DNA of 64,000 bases. Origin: Enchytraeus crypticus (Eukaryota > Annelida > Clitellata > Enchytraeida > Enchytraeidae). The translations under genes and the position numbers were made by a program. The stretch's first letter is position 1; every line of letters starts with the position of its first letter. Shown here one piece after another: positions 47,169 through 58,445 of the stretch. The stretch lies in the NCBI GenBank assembly GCA_905160935.1, contig CAJHZI010000713.1, forward strand, positions 124,001 through 188,000, written 5' to 3'. Under the pieces are notes generated by a model. The model was given only the letters and a program-made list of their open reading frames with translations. It was not told the origin of the DNA and searched no databases.

Positions 47169-47672
47169 TTACCACCAAAAGTGTGTTGACGGCACTCCAG
47201 TTAAATCAGGAGGATTCTCATAGGAAGCAAGTGGATCACAGCAGGTTTCCTTCCAATGTACTATGGAGGATGTAAGTTCCGTCACTTCTTCCAGCTCGAT
47301 CAATGAGTCCAATTTATTATATGAATCCGAAGACTTGACTAGGTTGTAATCCTTGACCTCCTTTACAAAGAACTCCAGTCCAGATCTCAGGATCTGAGCA
47401 GTTATTAGCTTCTCGGCTCCTAAATCACTAAAGCTATAAGTCACTCCAGCTGTTATATTGTCCAGGCTCTTGGGAACTAGCTCATTCACTGTCTGCTTTT
47501 CTTCTTCAGTGAACTGAATGTTCTGTTTGCCGATCTCGAAGAATTCAAAAAACAGTTCATTTGTAGTATGAGCATTTAAATATCTAGCATTGCGCGTTTG
47601 TAGCTCGGACGGAAGATATTCTGAGAGCTTCTTCAAAGTCCCTAAAAAGTTTGATTTCAGTAGCTGAGACAT
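47169..47672 (-). CDS. 167-codon ORF just upstream of the DUF4781 ORF
   Basis: ATG at 47672, stop TAA at 47171-47169. It encodes MSQLLKSNFLGTLKKLSEYL, ELQTRNARYLNAHTTNELFF and a regular helical charged sequence ending GVPSTHFWW, with no motif I can name. It looks coding, with even composition and similar codon use to its neighbour. It ends 23 bases before the DUF4781 ATG in another frame. It may be the N-terminal part of the same gene in a form I cannot join, an upstream cistron, or a broken exon. A possible splice acceptor (gatttag|gaagaac at 47695) precedes its ATG. Confidence 0.6.
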   Translation of the reverse strand: MSQLLKSNFLGTLKKLSEYLPSELQTRNARYLNAHTTNELFFEFFEIGKQNIQFTEEEKQTVNELVPKSLDNITAGVTYSFSDLGAEKLITAQILRSGLEFFVKEVKDYNLVKSSDSYNKLDSLIELEEVTELTSSIVHWKETCCDPLASYENPPDLTGVPSTHFWW

Positions 47673-48750
47673 TCAGTCTCACAATGCAGTTCTTCCTAAA
47701 TCATACAATTTATTACAGCAAATAGAGCAATTAAACAAAATTTATTACGGCTGATTTGATGGAAACACAAAAATGTTATAAATTGTAAATATATTTCTTT
47801 TCCAAAAAATGAGTAAATTTAAACCACATTATGGACTATAGGAAGATTCATTACTACAGGATGGATTTGAGATTTAATAACATAGCTGAATAAATCTAAC
47901 TTATAACTTTCAAGTATTGGAAATCTAACGTTAATTCCGACTGTGATTTTGTACATGCTTTGTCATTTATCAGAAACAACGACAAAATGACGATTACAAA
48001 AAAATTAGTAGCTACGAAGTATATCTTTGTATATGTACATGTAGAATGTATACGGAGCTTACGTCTTATATTTGCATTGATTTACAAGAATTTAGATCTC
48101 CCAAGTAAAATTAATTTGCAAAATTTAATCAAAAATCAAAATTACATTTGCGAAAGAATGAATTTATAAAAATTAGTTTATGACTCAAGTATCCCTCTGC
48201 ATTCTATCAAATATCGTCTAAACGGTATTAAATGACAATAATTTAAATAAGGCGTCAAAATATTGGCCTATATTCTATAAATGTAGGCCTATATTTTGAG
48301 CAGTTAATGTATTGAACTCTGTAACCTTCTTTCAATTTACAGTTCATTTTTATTACAACTATCAAAACTCTACAGTTTTTATAATGTATGTAGATCTATG
48401 TTGTATTTTAGATCATTATTGCATTGGGCTACAGTTAGAATACATGTGAATAGTTTTGCCCAATGCAGTTATGTTAACTGCAACAGTAGCACAAGGCACA
48501 AAATTCTTATTTCTACCAATATTAAGCACGCAGTTTTAATAGTAAGAAGTTCACCAAATTACAGTTTATAATGCTAATAGTATTTAAAAGATTTTTTTTG
48601 ACGATACGATAAAATCAATCATTATAGCTTTTATATCATTGTTTGCATACTGAAAATGCTTTAACGTTAGTATTTTGCACATTGTTAACATTATTTGTGC
48701 CACTGTTGTAGAACAATTCGGTATAATCGTCTTCTTTATATGAAGCATGT
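47673..48750. other. AT-rich sequence upstream of the - strand ORFs
   Basis: No gene is seen. It includes ataaatgtaggcctatattt and a loose attgcattgggctacagtt / tgcccaatgcagttatgtta pair near 48418-48480. Probably intron or promoter of the - strand gene. Confidence 0.5.
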
Positions 48751-48759
48751 TATATAAGG

Positions 48760-49150
48760 ATTTAGTATCCGATGAAAAAGTGAAGTCCTTTACTAGAATT
48801 TACCAGAATTTTCCAGAACTGCTGCCACATTTCGTTGCTACATTCCTTCTTCCAACTTAGGTAGCAGAGAACAAAGGGATGAAAGCCAATGGCTTATTTC
48901 AATCCCCAATCATACATGATTACATCATCCAGCTTCTCTTTTATAACTATTCACTGACATCGCATTATCAACTTCCTCACACAAAGAGTTCCACATATCA
49001 ATTACCCTATGAGAAGAAGAAAACTTAAGGACAGACAAAGAAAAAGTGAGGACAGACATAGCAATGTCTGTCCTCACTCTGGGCTTAAGCAACTTATACA
49101 GAGCTCTATGACCATTGGTTTATATTATGACCATTAGTGGAGAATTGAAA
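48760..49150 (-). pseudogene. Non-LTR retroelement C-terminal remnant
   Basis: On the - strand, ending near 48900, it reads FSSHRVIDMWNSLCEEVDNA then MSVNSYKR. This is the common closing motif of non-LTR reverse transcriptases (R.xxxWNSLPxxVxxAxSVxxFKRxLD), followed by a 3' UTR-like stretch. Upstream is a perfect hairpin (49046-49077). Confidence 0.6.
49046..49077. other. Perfect 14-bp hairpin
   Basis: gtgaggacagacat, loop agca, atgtctgtcctcac: a perfect inverted repeat in the decayed retroelement. No Rho-type or other known role is implied. Confidence 0.85.
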
Positions 49151-49555
49151 AAATCCGTTCTTTTTAATTCGGCCAGCCCATGCAGTATTTCCTTTAGTAA
49201 TGTCAGAATATGCCATGCAAGGTATATGTATTTTAATAATAATAATAATATTATAATAATAATAATAATAAAAGATAAAAGAGACTTTATTTAATTAAAA
49301 ATTTTAAAAAAGCGATTAAAATAATTCCTCTGCACTCTGGGAAGCCGCTTTAGCCAAAGTGCCACTGAAGCAGACTGCATTGAATCGCTGGAGAGCAATA
49401 TGGATGGTAACACAGCCAATATGGCGACGTGCTTATTTATTAAATAAAGTAAAATATACAGTGTTATTTAAAAACTCCGTACTAGAGATTAGTCTATAAT
49501 ATATAGTCGTGTATATTATAGTTTACACTACTATTTATTTCGAACGCTTGCCATT

Positions 49556-50697
49556 ATGGCTGAAACAACTGCTAGTAATGTAGATATAACCGACAACAAT
49601 AGGCCTACCGCAATGATAGCCTGCGAGTTACTCTGCTACTTACAATGTAAATTTGGAAAACTTACTAAAACCAAGCTACAGAGCATTATAGGCGACTTTT
49701 ATTCTGCCACAGATATCACGGAAGCAAAGGAGAAATTAGTTGAATCTGTGGACGGATTAGGATTAGGTAAGTGGCCTAAACCTGCGAAGAGGAAGCTAAG
49801 CGAGAACAAGACTAAGACGGAGCTGAATGACATTTTCAATGTTTTCAGCTTCATTGATGAAAATTTACTTAAGGATAGGCTTCCTAAATTTGTTACGTTA
49901 AACGTGGATAATCTTCCTTCGGCAAGACTTGAGGAGGGGGACTTGCGGTGCGTCCTGAACAGGTTGGATACATTGGATAAGAAGTTGGATAGTGTTGCTC
50001 ACTCATCTACACTCAAACACTGTGATCTTCAACCTGAAGGACTTGGGGTGGTATTGGCAAATTAACAAGTCTTGAGAACAAGATACTGTCACTCAATGAT
50101 TTTGAGGTGGAAGGATCAACACGGGTAAAACAGGCGTCGGTCAAGGTGAGGCATCAAGTGATGGATGATGTCGGTGGTTCAGTCCGAAAGTGGTCAGAGA
50201 TTGTAGAGTCAGGTGCCAGGAATGACAGCAGAGCATCGGTCTCTTACGACACCGACAATGATGGTTTTACTAAGGTTTCCTACAGTAAAACCAGACAAGC
50301 ACCTAACAAGAGACCTCGATCATCACCAGGTCTACAACAACCACCTAGACCTCAACCACTACCTAAGACTAATTCTTTCAGAGTCATCGGCACCAATACC
50401 TCTTGTGTTTTGAAAGCTGTCAAAGAGATAAAGAAAAGTAAAATTTTCTTTGTAAGTAATCTGTCTACTGAAACCACATGTGAGCAAATTCATCAATATT
50501 TAAAGAGTTGCAGTATTAAAATAAATAATGTTTTTCTAGTCAAATGCAAAAATACTGATTCATACGCCTTTCGGGTAAATATTGATGCTGATGACGTTGA
50601 TAAATTCCTGTCAAAGGAAGTGTGGGCACCCAGTATTAAGATTCGAGACTGGGTATTTAAAGTAAAACAGGGAACAACTAATTCTGATAATGAGTAG
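49556..50697 (+). pseudogene. Retrotransposon ORF1, frameshifted
   Basis: The first part (49556-50065, 169 codons, MAETTASNVDITDNNRPTAM onward) stops at 50063, and a second frame (50107-50697, 196 codons) continues in the same element. The second part ends with an RRM-like fold pattern (KSKIFFVSNLSTETTCEQIH then NVFLVKCKNTDSYAFRV), as in the RNA-binding ORF1 proteins of such elements. Its stop overlaps an ATG (atgagtag), a usual ORF1/ORF2 junction. Confidence 0.75.
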
Positions 50698-50768
50698 TGC
50701 TGAGCGAACCAATACTGAGTCTGAAATCAGCCTCAATGGAATTGATGCTACAAAAATTGTAACATAAC

Positions 50769-51680
50769 ATGCATGGACTTAATCAGGGAATTTTGATGCT
50801 AAAAAACTTATGTTTCACTAGTAAAGTTGACATAATATATTTACAAGAATATTGGTTAAAAAATGATCAGTTATCTAACTTTGATTGTTTTAGTACCGAG
50901 TATAATATTTATGTATCTTCTGCCATGGACCATGTGTTAGGTAGAGGTATTTTAAGAGGTAGAAATTATGGAGGTGTTGGTATGTTTATAAGAAAATCAT
51001 TTTGTAATATTGCATCGAATGTTAATGTAATTATGTGCAGCAAGCGATATATTGCTATAACAATAGATAAACTACTGCTGGTCAATGTATATCTGCCAAG
51101 TTGTAAGAGTGCTGCCGACCGCAATGAGTTGGAGTTTACACTTCATTCAATTGAGTCAGATATTGCTAATGTGGAATTTAATTACGCGATAATTGGAGGT
51201 GATATTAATCATAATATCCTATTGAAATCCGACCTAGCAAATTATATAAAAAATTTCTTTAGAAATATGGGGTTAATAGTTAGTAACCGTCTTATTGATG
51301 ATTGCCTTATTCAATACACCTTTGGAGTGAAAACTCGAAATGCGTATTCGTATATTGATCATTTCCTAGTAACAGATACACAACCTAGTTTCATTACGTC
51401 ATTGGATGTCATTGAGCAAGCAGATAATTTCTCTGATCATCTACCAGTTGTATTAAATATGAAACCAGATGTGTTAAAGCATTGCTTTAAAATTATTAAC
51501 ACTAATGACTCAAATGTAAATCGTTTTGTCTCCACATACAACTTTGATTGGCGTGGCTCATCTACCTCTGATTACTATGAATTAACTAGAAGTGCGTTTT
51601 ATAATTTATACATACTGCTCAATAATCATGATCTTGACAAGTTATACGAAATATCTTTAATCAAGCTGGTATTAATATGA
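50769..51680 (+). pseudogene. Retrotransposon ORF2 endonuclease part
   Basis: 303 codons of an AP-like endonuclease: MHGLNQGILMLKNL, the metal-binding glutamate in YLQEYWL, GGDINHN, YIDHFLVT and closing SDHLPVVLN. The catalytic order E...D.N...SDH is kept. The frame is broken upstream (taa at 50764) and at 51680. Confidence 0.8.
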
Positions 51681-53663
51681 TATATAGAAATGTAATTAAT
51701 ATTTTAAAAACCTGTGCTATCAGAACTATAAAATAAAGAGGTAAAAATGGTGTACGAAAATTTTGGTGGGATGAAAATTTAGATACATTTAAACACGATT
51801 CCATTGAACATTTTAATAATTGGAAAAATGCAGGTAAACCAAATGAAGGCAACCTGTTTGATTTGAAAGTTAAAGCTCACAGAAACTACAGAAATGCCTT
51901 AAATGAGAATAAGCTGAAGTATAAAAATAATGTATCAGCTGAATTACAAAATAATCTACTAAATTCAAATGGTTCAAAATTTTGGAAATGCTTGAAGGTT
52001 ACTTCTTTAAACAAGAACATACCCAAAATGATGTTACTGTAGAAGGATTTTAAAAAAATACTGAGATTGCCAACGCTCTTGCTAATAATATAAAAAATGC
52101 CTGCACACAAAACTCATTAGAAAACACCAAACTTTTCGGGATAGCTATTTTTGTAAAAAGGGGTTTATGAAAATACAGAAAATGAATGCTATATTGAAGT
52201 TGAAGCCATTGATAAAGCAATTAATAGCATTGAAGCAAACAAAGCTCCCGGCGCAGATGGGTTAACAATTGAGCATATTGCTTATGCGCATCCGTCTTTA
52301 ATTATAATTCTAAGAACTCTGTTTAATATAATGTTGAAGTTGGGAAAAGTTCCTGATGAGTTCGGGGTTGGCATTACTACGCCAATACCGAAATTTAAGG
52401 ATCACAAAAGAAACATGTCTGCTGACGACTTTCAAGGCATAACGATATGCCCAATAATATCAAAAAATTTTGAATACTGTATTTTAAGGTATGTTAGTTT
52501 AGAAACCTCCACACGGCAATTTGGATTTAAACAAAAAGTCGGATGCACTAACGCCTTGCATAATCTTAGAAAAGTTGTTAATTACTTCAATAATAGAAAC
52601 ACTACAGTAAATATTGGGGTAATTGATCTGAAAAAAACTTTTGATAAATGCAATGGTTATGGAACTGTATGTATGCTGCAGAACAGAGGTGTAAATAAAT
52701 GTGTATTAAATGTGCTAGAAAGTTGGTTTACCAAAAACTCTACAACTGTTAAATGGAAAAATTGTATGTCTAATTGTGTGCCTCTATTATCTGGTGTTAA
52801 ACAAGGAGGAGTTCTGTCACCCATTTTATTTACGTTATTTATGGATAATATATTGAGTGTAATAGAGCAATCTAATTTAGGATGCATTGTTAATTATAAA
52901 TGCTTTAACAGCTTCATGTATGCTGATGATTTAATTTTGATTAGTGCATCGGTTACTGATTTACAGCTTATGTTTGATATATGTGATAATGTTTTCAATG
53001 AGTTAGATTTGCCAATAAATGTGTCAAAATGCCATTGTATAAGAATAGGCCCAAGGTGTAGCTATTCATGCTCACCTTTAAGTATTCAAGGAGTTGCAAT
53101 TAATTGGGTGGAATCTATTAAATACTTAGGAGTCACTATTTGTAAGGCAAAAAATTTTAAATGCCAATGGGAAGAATCAAAAGGGAAATTTTTTAGAAAT
53201 GCTAACACCATTTTAGGAAGGCTGGGAACAAAAGCATCTGAAGATGTCATTCTTAAACTGATTGATAGTAATGGTGTATCAGCATTGCTTTATGGCACTG
53301 CTGCTGCCACCCTGCGAGATTCAGACTTAAAGAGTATGAGTAGAGCATATGACAGTATCTTTGCGAAGATCTTTCGTACGACTGACAAGGAAGTAATTAT
53401 GTGGTGTCAATATTATTTTGGTTTTTGGCCATTGAGTATCTTATATGAATACCATAGATATAATTTTGTTAACAAATTAGCATTAGATGCCCAAATTATT
53501 AAAGGGATCGAAATTAGATCATCCAGATTATTTAGAATTTGAAAGTTTGCAAAGGAAATATAACATTTCGTTTGTTGATTCTGTTGCTAAAGTGCGATTA
53601 AAATTTTGGATCTACGTTGACAAAATGCTACATATTGAATATTCTAATGAATAATTGAGTTGA
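51681..53663 (+). pseudogene. Retrotransposon ORF2 reverse transcriptase part
   Basis: 51681-52330 is frameshifted but shows IEANKAPGADGLTIEHI, the RT entry motif. The open frame 52331-53542 (403 codons) gives PIPKFKDHKRNMSADDFQGI, SGVKQGGVLSPILFTLFMDN and the catalytic FMYADDLILIS, then ESIKYLGVTI and LIDSNGVSALLYGTAAATL. It is followed by tag and stop at about 53650. YADD is intact although the ORF as a whole is broken. Confidence 0.88.
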
Positions 53664-53863
53664 TTTGATTCTGTTTGTCACTTGTAAACTACTAGGTTTG
53701 CATTGCTTAGCTGTACTTGTATGCAAAGTGTGATTTCTTTTCGTTTATTTTTCTTTCCTTTTTCTATATCTTTGTTCGAAACTATCATGCATTGGTGAAA
53801 TAAAGTCTATAATAGACAGTCGCTGCCACAGAAAAGATTTTTCGCGCTAATAAAATTTTTCTA

Positions 53864-53864
<1 letters not shown>

Positions 53865-53900
<36 letters not shown>
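53865..53900 (+). repeat. (aat)n tail
   Basis: The 3' tail of the retrotransposon, followed by a reverse scrap of the repeat tail seen at 9002 and 18112 (tttttatcaaacatcggg, acctggggta) at 53905-53945. Confidence 0.8.
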
Positions 53901-53945
53901 CGTTTTTATCAAACATCGGGTTGGTTACACCTGGGGTAAAATTTA

Positions 53946-55340
53946 AAGAAAAATTATAAAAATAATAATAATCATCATAATAATTTGTTAATTATTAATA
54001 AAGAAAACTGCTTTAGAAATGTCATGACCGAAATCGGTCTATTAGATGGCTTAATTAACAGAATGATCGATTTAAATAATAGTACATTAAATTAAAACAG
54101 GAATAAAATTTACTATATGAGGTTGCAAGCTAAGTCCATACACATTTAGCATTTGGATACAGAAAAATATGTGCAAGGGTTATATGCCAGGGTACGTACC
54201 TGCCAATAGGCCCTACACTAAGACAGTAAATAGGATAGTATACTATAATAACAAGGGGAGAAGCAACAGGACTTAATTTCAAAATGTTTAAATGAATCAC
54301 TTTAGAATGACTAGTAGGTAAGTTAATAAATAAATAAATGCATAAGAAGTATATAAATAAATAACAAGTAAATAGGTCTAAATGATTAATAATTTAGCGT
54401 GTAAACTGTAAAGCGTCAGTTAAAAACAGGAATTTTTCAATTTCTGTTCCAAAGGTCACGAGATCAACACTTAGTCATTCTAATCACTAGTTCAATTCAC
54501 AGGACTGTAGCATGAGCAGTAGGCTTAAACATTGATAGATAAATGTCATCATGAATGAACACTTTAGTATGTTGTATTTTTAATCTTTTAACCTATAATT
54601 GCATGATAGCAGTTTAATGTGAAAAGCGTAATAGCAAAATTCAATAATTATAACAGCCAGTACGCTTGTACACTTGTATAGCTAATTCTATTTCGCATTA
54701 TCCTGCTAAACGCAGTTTCACATTCTCTAAAATCTACGTAAATAACCTTGTTTTAGACTGTCTGGTTCACACGGTTGATCAACACTGTTTCACAATGTGC
54801 AGTCAACACTGTTTCGCATAGACAAATCAGCAATGTTTCGCAAAGTACAGTCAACACCGTTTCTCATATTGAACATGTACAAGGGGAAAGTCTAAAAGTG
54901 GCACATCTCTTGTTAAATAAAATCAACTTTACAATCTCACTGAAAATATTGATATACTATATATAGCGATATTTAAACATTAACTAAGTCGAAGAACGAC
55001 TTTTACTATAAGACTATATAACAAAAAGAGAAGGTAGATCATATCAAGTACATTTGTGAAACACATTAATGCATGTATAATACTTTGTAACGTATTTTGA
55101 ATCACAGTTTTCAAAATGCATTCATTCAGAAATAAAAACCAAAAATTTAAGCAAACTATAACTAATTGCCTACTTACATGTACTTATATTTACAAATATT
55201 TAATTGTTTCTAACAATGATAAGAGAAACAAAAATGTATGAGGTCAGATATGTAGGAGTCAACTATCACGAAGCAAAGGCTATGGCTATATATCGTATTT
55301 TTCCAGTTTAAATAAAAATAATTGACTAAACTGAAAATAT
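53946..55340. other. AT-rich sequence, no gene seen
   Basis: Contains a small diverged repeat at 54770-54870 (gttgatcaacactgtttcac aatgtgcagtcaacactgtt tcgca, about 30-bp units, three to four copies). Nothing else recognised. Confidence 0.5.
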
Positions 55341-55350
55341 GTTAACTTAC

Positions 55351-55403
55351 CTGAATCAGTTATAAGTTCTCAGTCCACTTGATTGAAAGGCAACCCATTT
55401 ATA
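55351..55403 (-). promoter_or_regulatory. Candidate promoter and noncoding first exon
   Basis: On the - strand, TATAAAT (55403-55397) is followed after 45 bases by a strong donor gattcag|GTAAGT with GT at 55350-55349. A start site 25-30 bases after the TATA box would give a 20-25 base first exon. It could splice to 47695 or 47159 as the 5' UTR of the - strand ORFs, placing the retrotransposon in an intron of about 7.6 kb. Inferred from sequence only. Confidence 0.3.
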
Positions 55404-55603
55404 GAGCATTTATCTAGCAGCAACAGTTTATCAAAGTGAAATACAAGTTTCATCTTGTTTATCGGCTTGCATTATACTTTAAACGAAATGTTTATCGCGA
55501 TGGTTGTTTCCGGCTGTCTATAGGTTAGATGTCCCATGCGTCAATCGTAATCAGGGGAGGATCAGGAGAGAGCTCTTAGCTGCAGTACAATAAGGCCATT
55601 ACA

Positions 55604-55885
55604 CTCGTTTATTGCCGAGAGGCAGGTCCATAGTACGTATTAATACTCTCGAGTCTTCTTTTACGCTCTATAGGGAGCACTCCATAGATTAGCAAGTAAA
55701 TCCCTTCACAAAAAGCTATATGCAACATCTATAATTCTTGAAAACATAATCTGGGGAAAATATGGCTTCTGAGGTGGTATTCCGTTGCCTTCCCCTGTTT
55801 ACTCTTTATCGTCTCTTTCGACACGTGTAGTTAACGGTAGGTTTATTCTCGATTTTCCGGACACAACACGTGAAGCGGACCAGAT
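55604..55885 (-). repeat. Interspersed repeat, family B
   Basis: Reverse copy: gcaggtccatagtacg, gagcactccatagattagca, tctgaggtggtattccgttg cc, tctttcgacacgtgtagtta acggtagg. Aligns with 28655-28930. Confidence 0.75.
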
Positions 55886-55912
55886 GTCCAAACATATAAA
55901 GCCCAAAGTCAG

Positions 55913-56011
55913 CCCTTCTCTCTTCTCTCTCTTTCTCTAACTTTCTATCTCTCTCTATCTATCTCTCTCTCTCTCTTTTTCTCGCTCTCTCTCTACCTTC
56001 CTTTTTCTTTC

Positions 56012-56052
<41 letters not shown>
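55913..56052 (+). repeat. (ct)n microsatellite
   Basis: Long imperfect ct tract with tctat and cttt interruptions, adjoining the family B copy's ct-rich end. Confidence 0.95.
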
Positions 56053-56056
<4 letters not shown>

Positions 56057-56443
56057 ACTTTTTCAGTACAGTGAAGACGGCATCATTCAAGGGAGGGCGC
56101 GCCATGTCTGTATTCTAAAGCATATGAGATCTTCAATGAACGCTGCTCCCCAAGAGAGGGCACAAACAGTCTGTCTGTCTGTCTTTAAAGCTACATCCAA
56201 ATTTTCAATAAGAAACCATATACCCCATTCTTTTAGTTTATTTTATAATGTTTGCAATGTTCCGTTTCAATTTTCTTGATCAATAATTCTATTTATTATA
56301 TAATCATGTTTGTTTAACTGTAACTTTTTCACAACTGCATTAGGCAGAGTTCATTTTATTATTAAATTTGCGTAGATATATTAAGAGAAGAGAGACAAAT
56401 GTCGTTAATATTGCCCGTGTTGCGGGCTACGGATGGTAATTGT
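56053..56443. other. Short unique stretch
   Basis: AT-rich, a (ctgt)n run at 56170-56185, nothing else. Confidence 0.5.
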
Positions 56444-57414
56444 CAGGGGCGGATCCAGGAATATTTTAAGGAGGTGCCCGACATTTTTTTGAGAGTACAT
56501 TTTTTTGCTTTCTTCGGGACATGTGACACAATAAGACAAATTTCTGTGGGGGGAGGATGGCTCAAAATTTGTTCACTACTGCGTTCGGCTCATAGAGTGA
56601 ATGTATCCCCGTACCTTACCAAACCCCCCCCCCCCGCTCATACCCGTCAGGGGAAAACGTAAAATCCTACATTTGTTTGGAAAAGTAGATTAATTTTTTC
56701 ACCTCTGAAGAAACTCTGCGGATCTCGACGAATTGCAAAAGTGGCCTAATTTTGGCGTTGGGGGGGCTTAAGCCCCTTCCAGCCAAGGCTGTTTGCACCA
56801 CTGCTACGGGACAGAGTTCATATTTTTTACTTACACCCATTTTTCCTCTAATGCAGTGGTTATGCATTGTTTCAAGTGAAAATTGAGAGCTAGTGAAACG
56901 GTCAACATTGTTTTGGACCCCCTTCCATTATACAGGGCTCCTAGGATATCCTAGAAAAAAATTAAGCTATTGGAACTGAGTTCCCTGCTCCCCCCCCCGG
57001 GCCCTCCATAACCATTGCCCTAACATATTTTTAACATCGAAATTGCCATAGAAACAATGAAATATACCCTGTCTTACCATCCCCCAGGCCCCCCCAACCA
57101 CTGCCATTACTAACATATTTTCACATCGAAATTGCCATAGAAACAATGAAAATATACCCTGTCTTACTCTCCCCCCGGGCTCCCCCCCTAACCACTGCCA
57201 ATACTAATATATTTTCACATCGAAATTTCCATAGAAATAATGAAAATATACCCCGTCTTACAACCCTCCCCCCGGGTCCCCCCTAACCACCTCCATTACT
57301 AACATATGGTCTATTTTCACATCGAAATTGCCATAGAAACAATGAAAATATAGTTTAAAATTTTTTATCGGCGGACCTAAGGGGCCCAGTGGCGGCCCCC
57401 TGGATCCGCCACTG
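56444..57414. mobile_element. hAT-type MITE, copy 2, with internal satellite
   Basis: Ends caggggcggatccagg and the complement of cagtggcggatccagg; perfect 8-bp target duplication gtaattgt (56436-56443, 57415-57422). The left half matches copy 1 at 22040. Inside, at 56950-57355, a unit with catcgaaattgccatagaaa caatgaaaatatac and a c-rich run is repeated four times (cgaaatt at 57038, 57127, 57221, 57323), where copy 1 has one. Confidence 0.9.
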
Positions 57415-57422
57415 GTAATTGT

Positions 57423-58279
57423 TTAATTATATTAATATTGAAGCATCGAAAACGGTCAAAATGTTGTGATTCTGTATTTTATATCTTGATATTTGAGAAT
57501 ATCTCAAAATATCTAATTACCCAATAACTAGCATAATACTACAGTTGTGTTGTAATTGTTATTTCTTTACGAATGTATGAATTTAGAAGAAAAACTAGAA
57601 ATCGTGGCATTAAAACGCAGTGTGTAGAGCCCTAACAAATTTTGTATCACGAAAAAGACGGGACCGTAACCCTTACTCTCTGTTTATATAGTGCTAAATC
57701 TTGCGATAAACTGTCGACGTTGAAACAAACAACAACCTAGGACTTCATTTGGGGAAATTAATTCAATAAATCAGTTATTGTTTAGTTTCAGTTTCTTGGA
57801 AGTCAAATAAACGGTTCCAGAAACCTTTGCCATTACTGTATAGGCTTAATACTTGACACAAATTCATCGTTTGAAATAACGTATATCAATAAAACATTTA
57901 AGAATTTATGAATCTGTGTGAGTGGAACTCACTTAATTTTATAGCATTTCAATAAAAGGTTAGCAATTTTAAGTAAATACTGGAATTGCATATTTAATTT
58001 AGCTTTTAGAAAATTGTGACTACAAAAAAAACGAGAATTAATTTTTGATTTAATTTTAGATTTTTTGTATCGATTTGGCTGGTACCGTCCTTCCTTAAAA
58101 TTTGATCTAACATAAATAGCATAAAATATAGGCATAACTATTGCTTAGAAAAGATTGTAGAAAAGGATTACTCAAAATTCCGTTAATCTCCTGGCCTTCT
58201 ATTTTCTTCTACATCGTGCTACCGAATAAGCTGTGGTTTGAAATTCGGTTTGGGCAAATTAGTAGAACTTGATATTCGA
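57423..58279. other. AT-rich sequence, no gene seen
   Basis: No repeat or coding signal recognised. Confidence 0.5.
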
Positions 58280-58445
58280 TCACGCAAGATATTTGATCGC
58301 GAATCAGTATGTGCGGGTTTCAAATCCTAGGCTCGCTCGTCACTGACATCGCTTTCGAGTGAGGAAACTGACGTTAACATTAGCTTTACCACACATACTG
58401 ATCCGCAGTTGGATAATTTACCGACATCGCCACTTACTGGAACCG
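58280..58445. repeat. SINE family A, two partial copies head to tail in opposite sense
   Basis: A + strand copy (gatcgcgaatcagtatgtgc, gggtttcaaatcctaggctc to gacgttaacattagc) at 58280-58390 is followed at once by a - strand fragment of the other half (acacatactgatccgcagtt ggataatttaccgacatcgc cac). Together they form an imperfect inverted repeat. Confidence 0.75.

Larger units (their letters stand above)
49390..53900 (+). mobile_element. Non-LTR retrotransposon (CR1/Jockey-like), degenerate
   Basis: ORF1 in two frames, then ORF2 with endonuclease and reverse transcriptase, ending in an (aat)n-type 3' tail at 53865-53900. Nearly full-length layout but with frameshifts and stops in both ORFs, so not autonomous. 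The 5' end is uncertain; the first ORF starts at 49556. It lies antisense to the - strand gene, possibly in its first intron. Confidence 0.85.

Noticed and set aside
47146..47171. Fusing the 167-codon ORF and the DUF4781 ORF by one frameshift or a tiny intron
   Set aside because: Stops in both frames block any single indel. The gtaactttctcag segment is 13 bases, too short for an intron and of the wrong phase.
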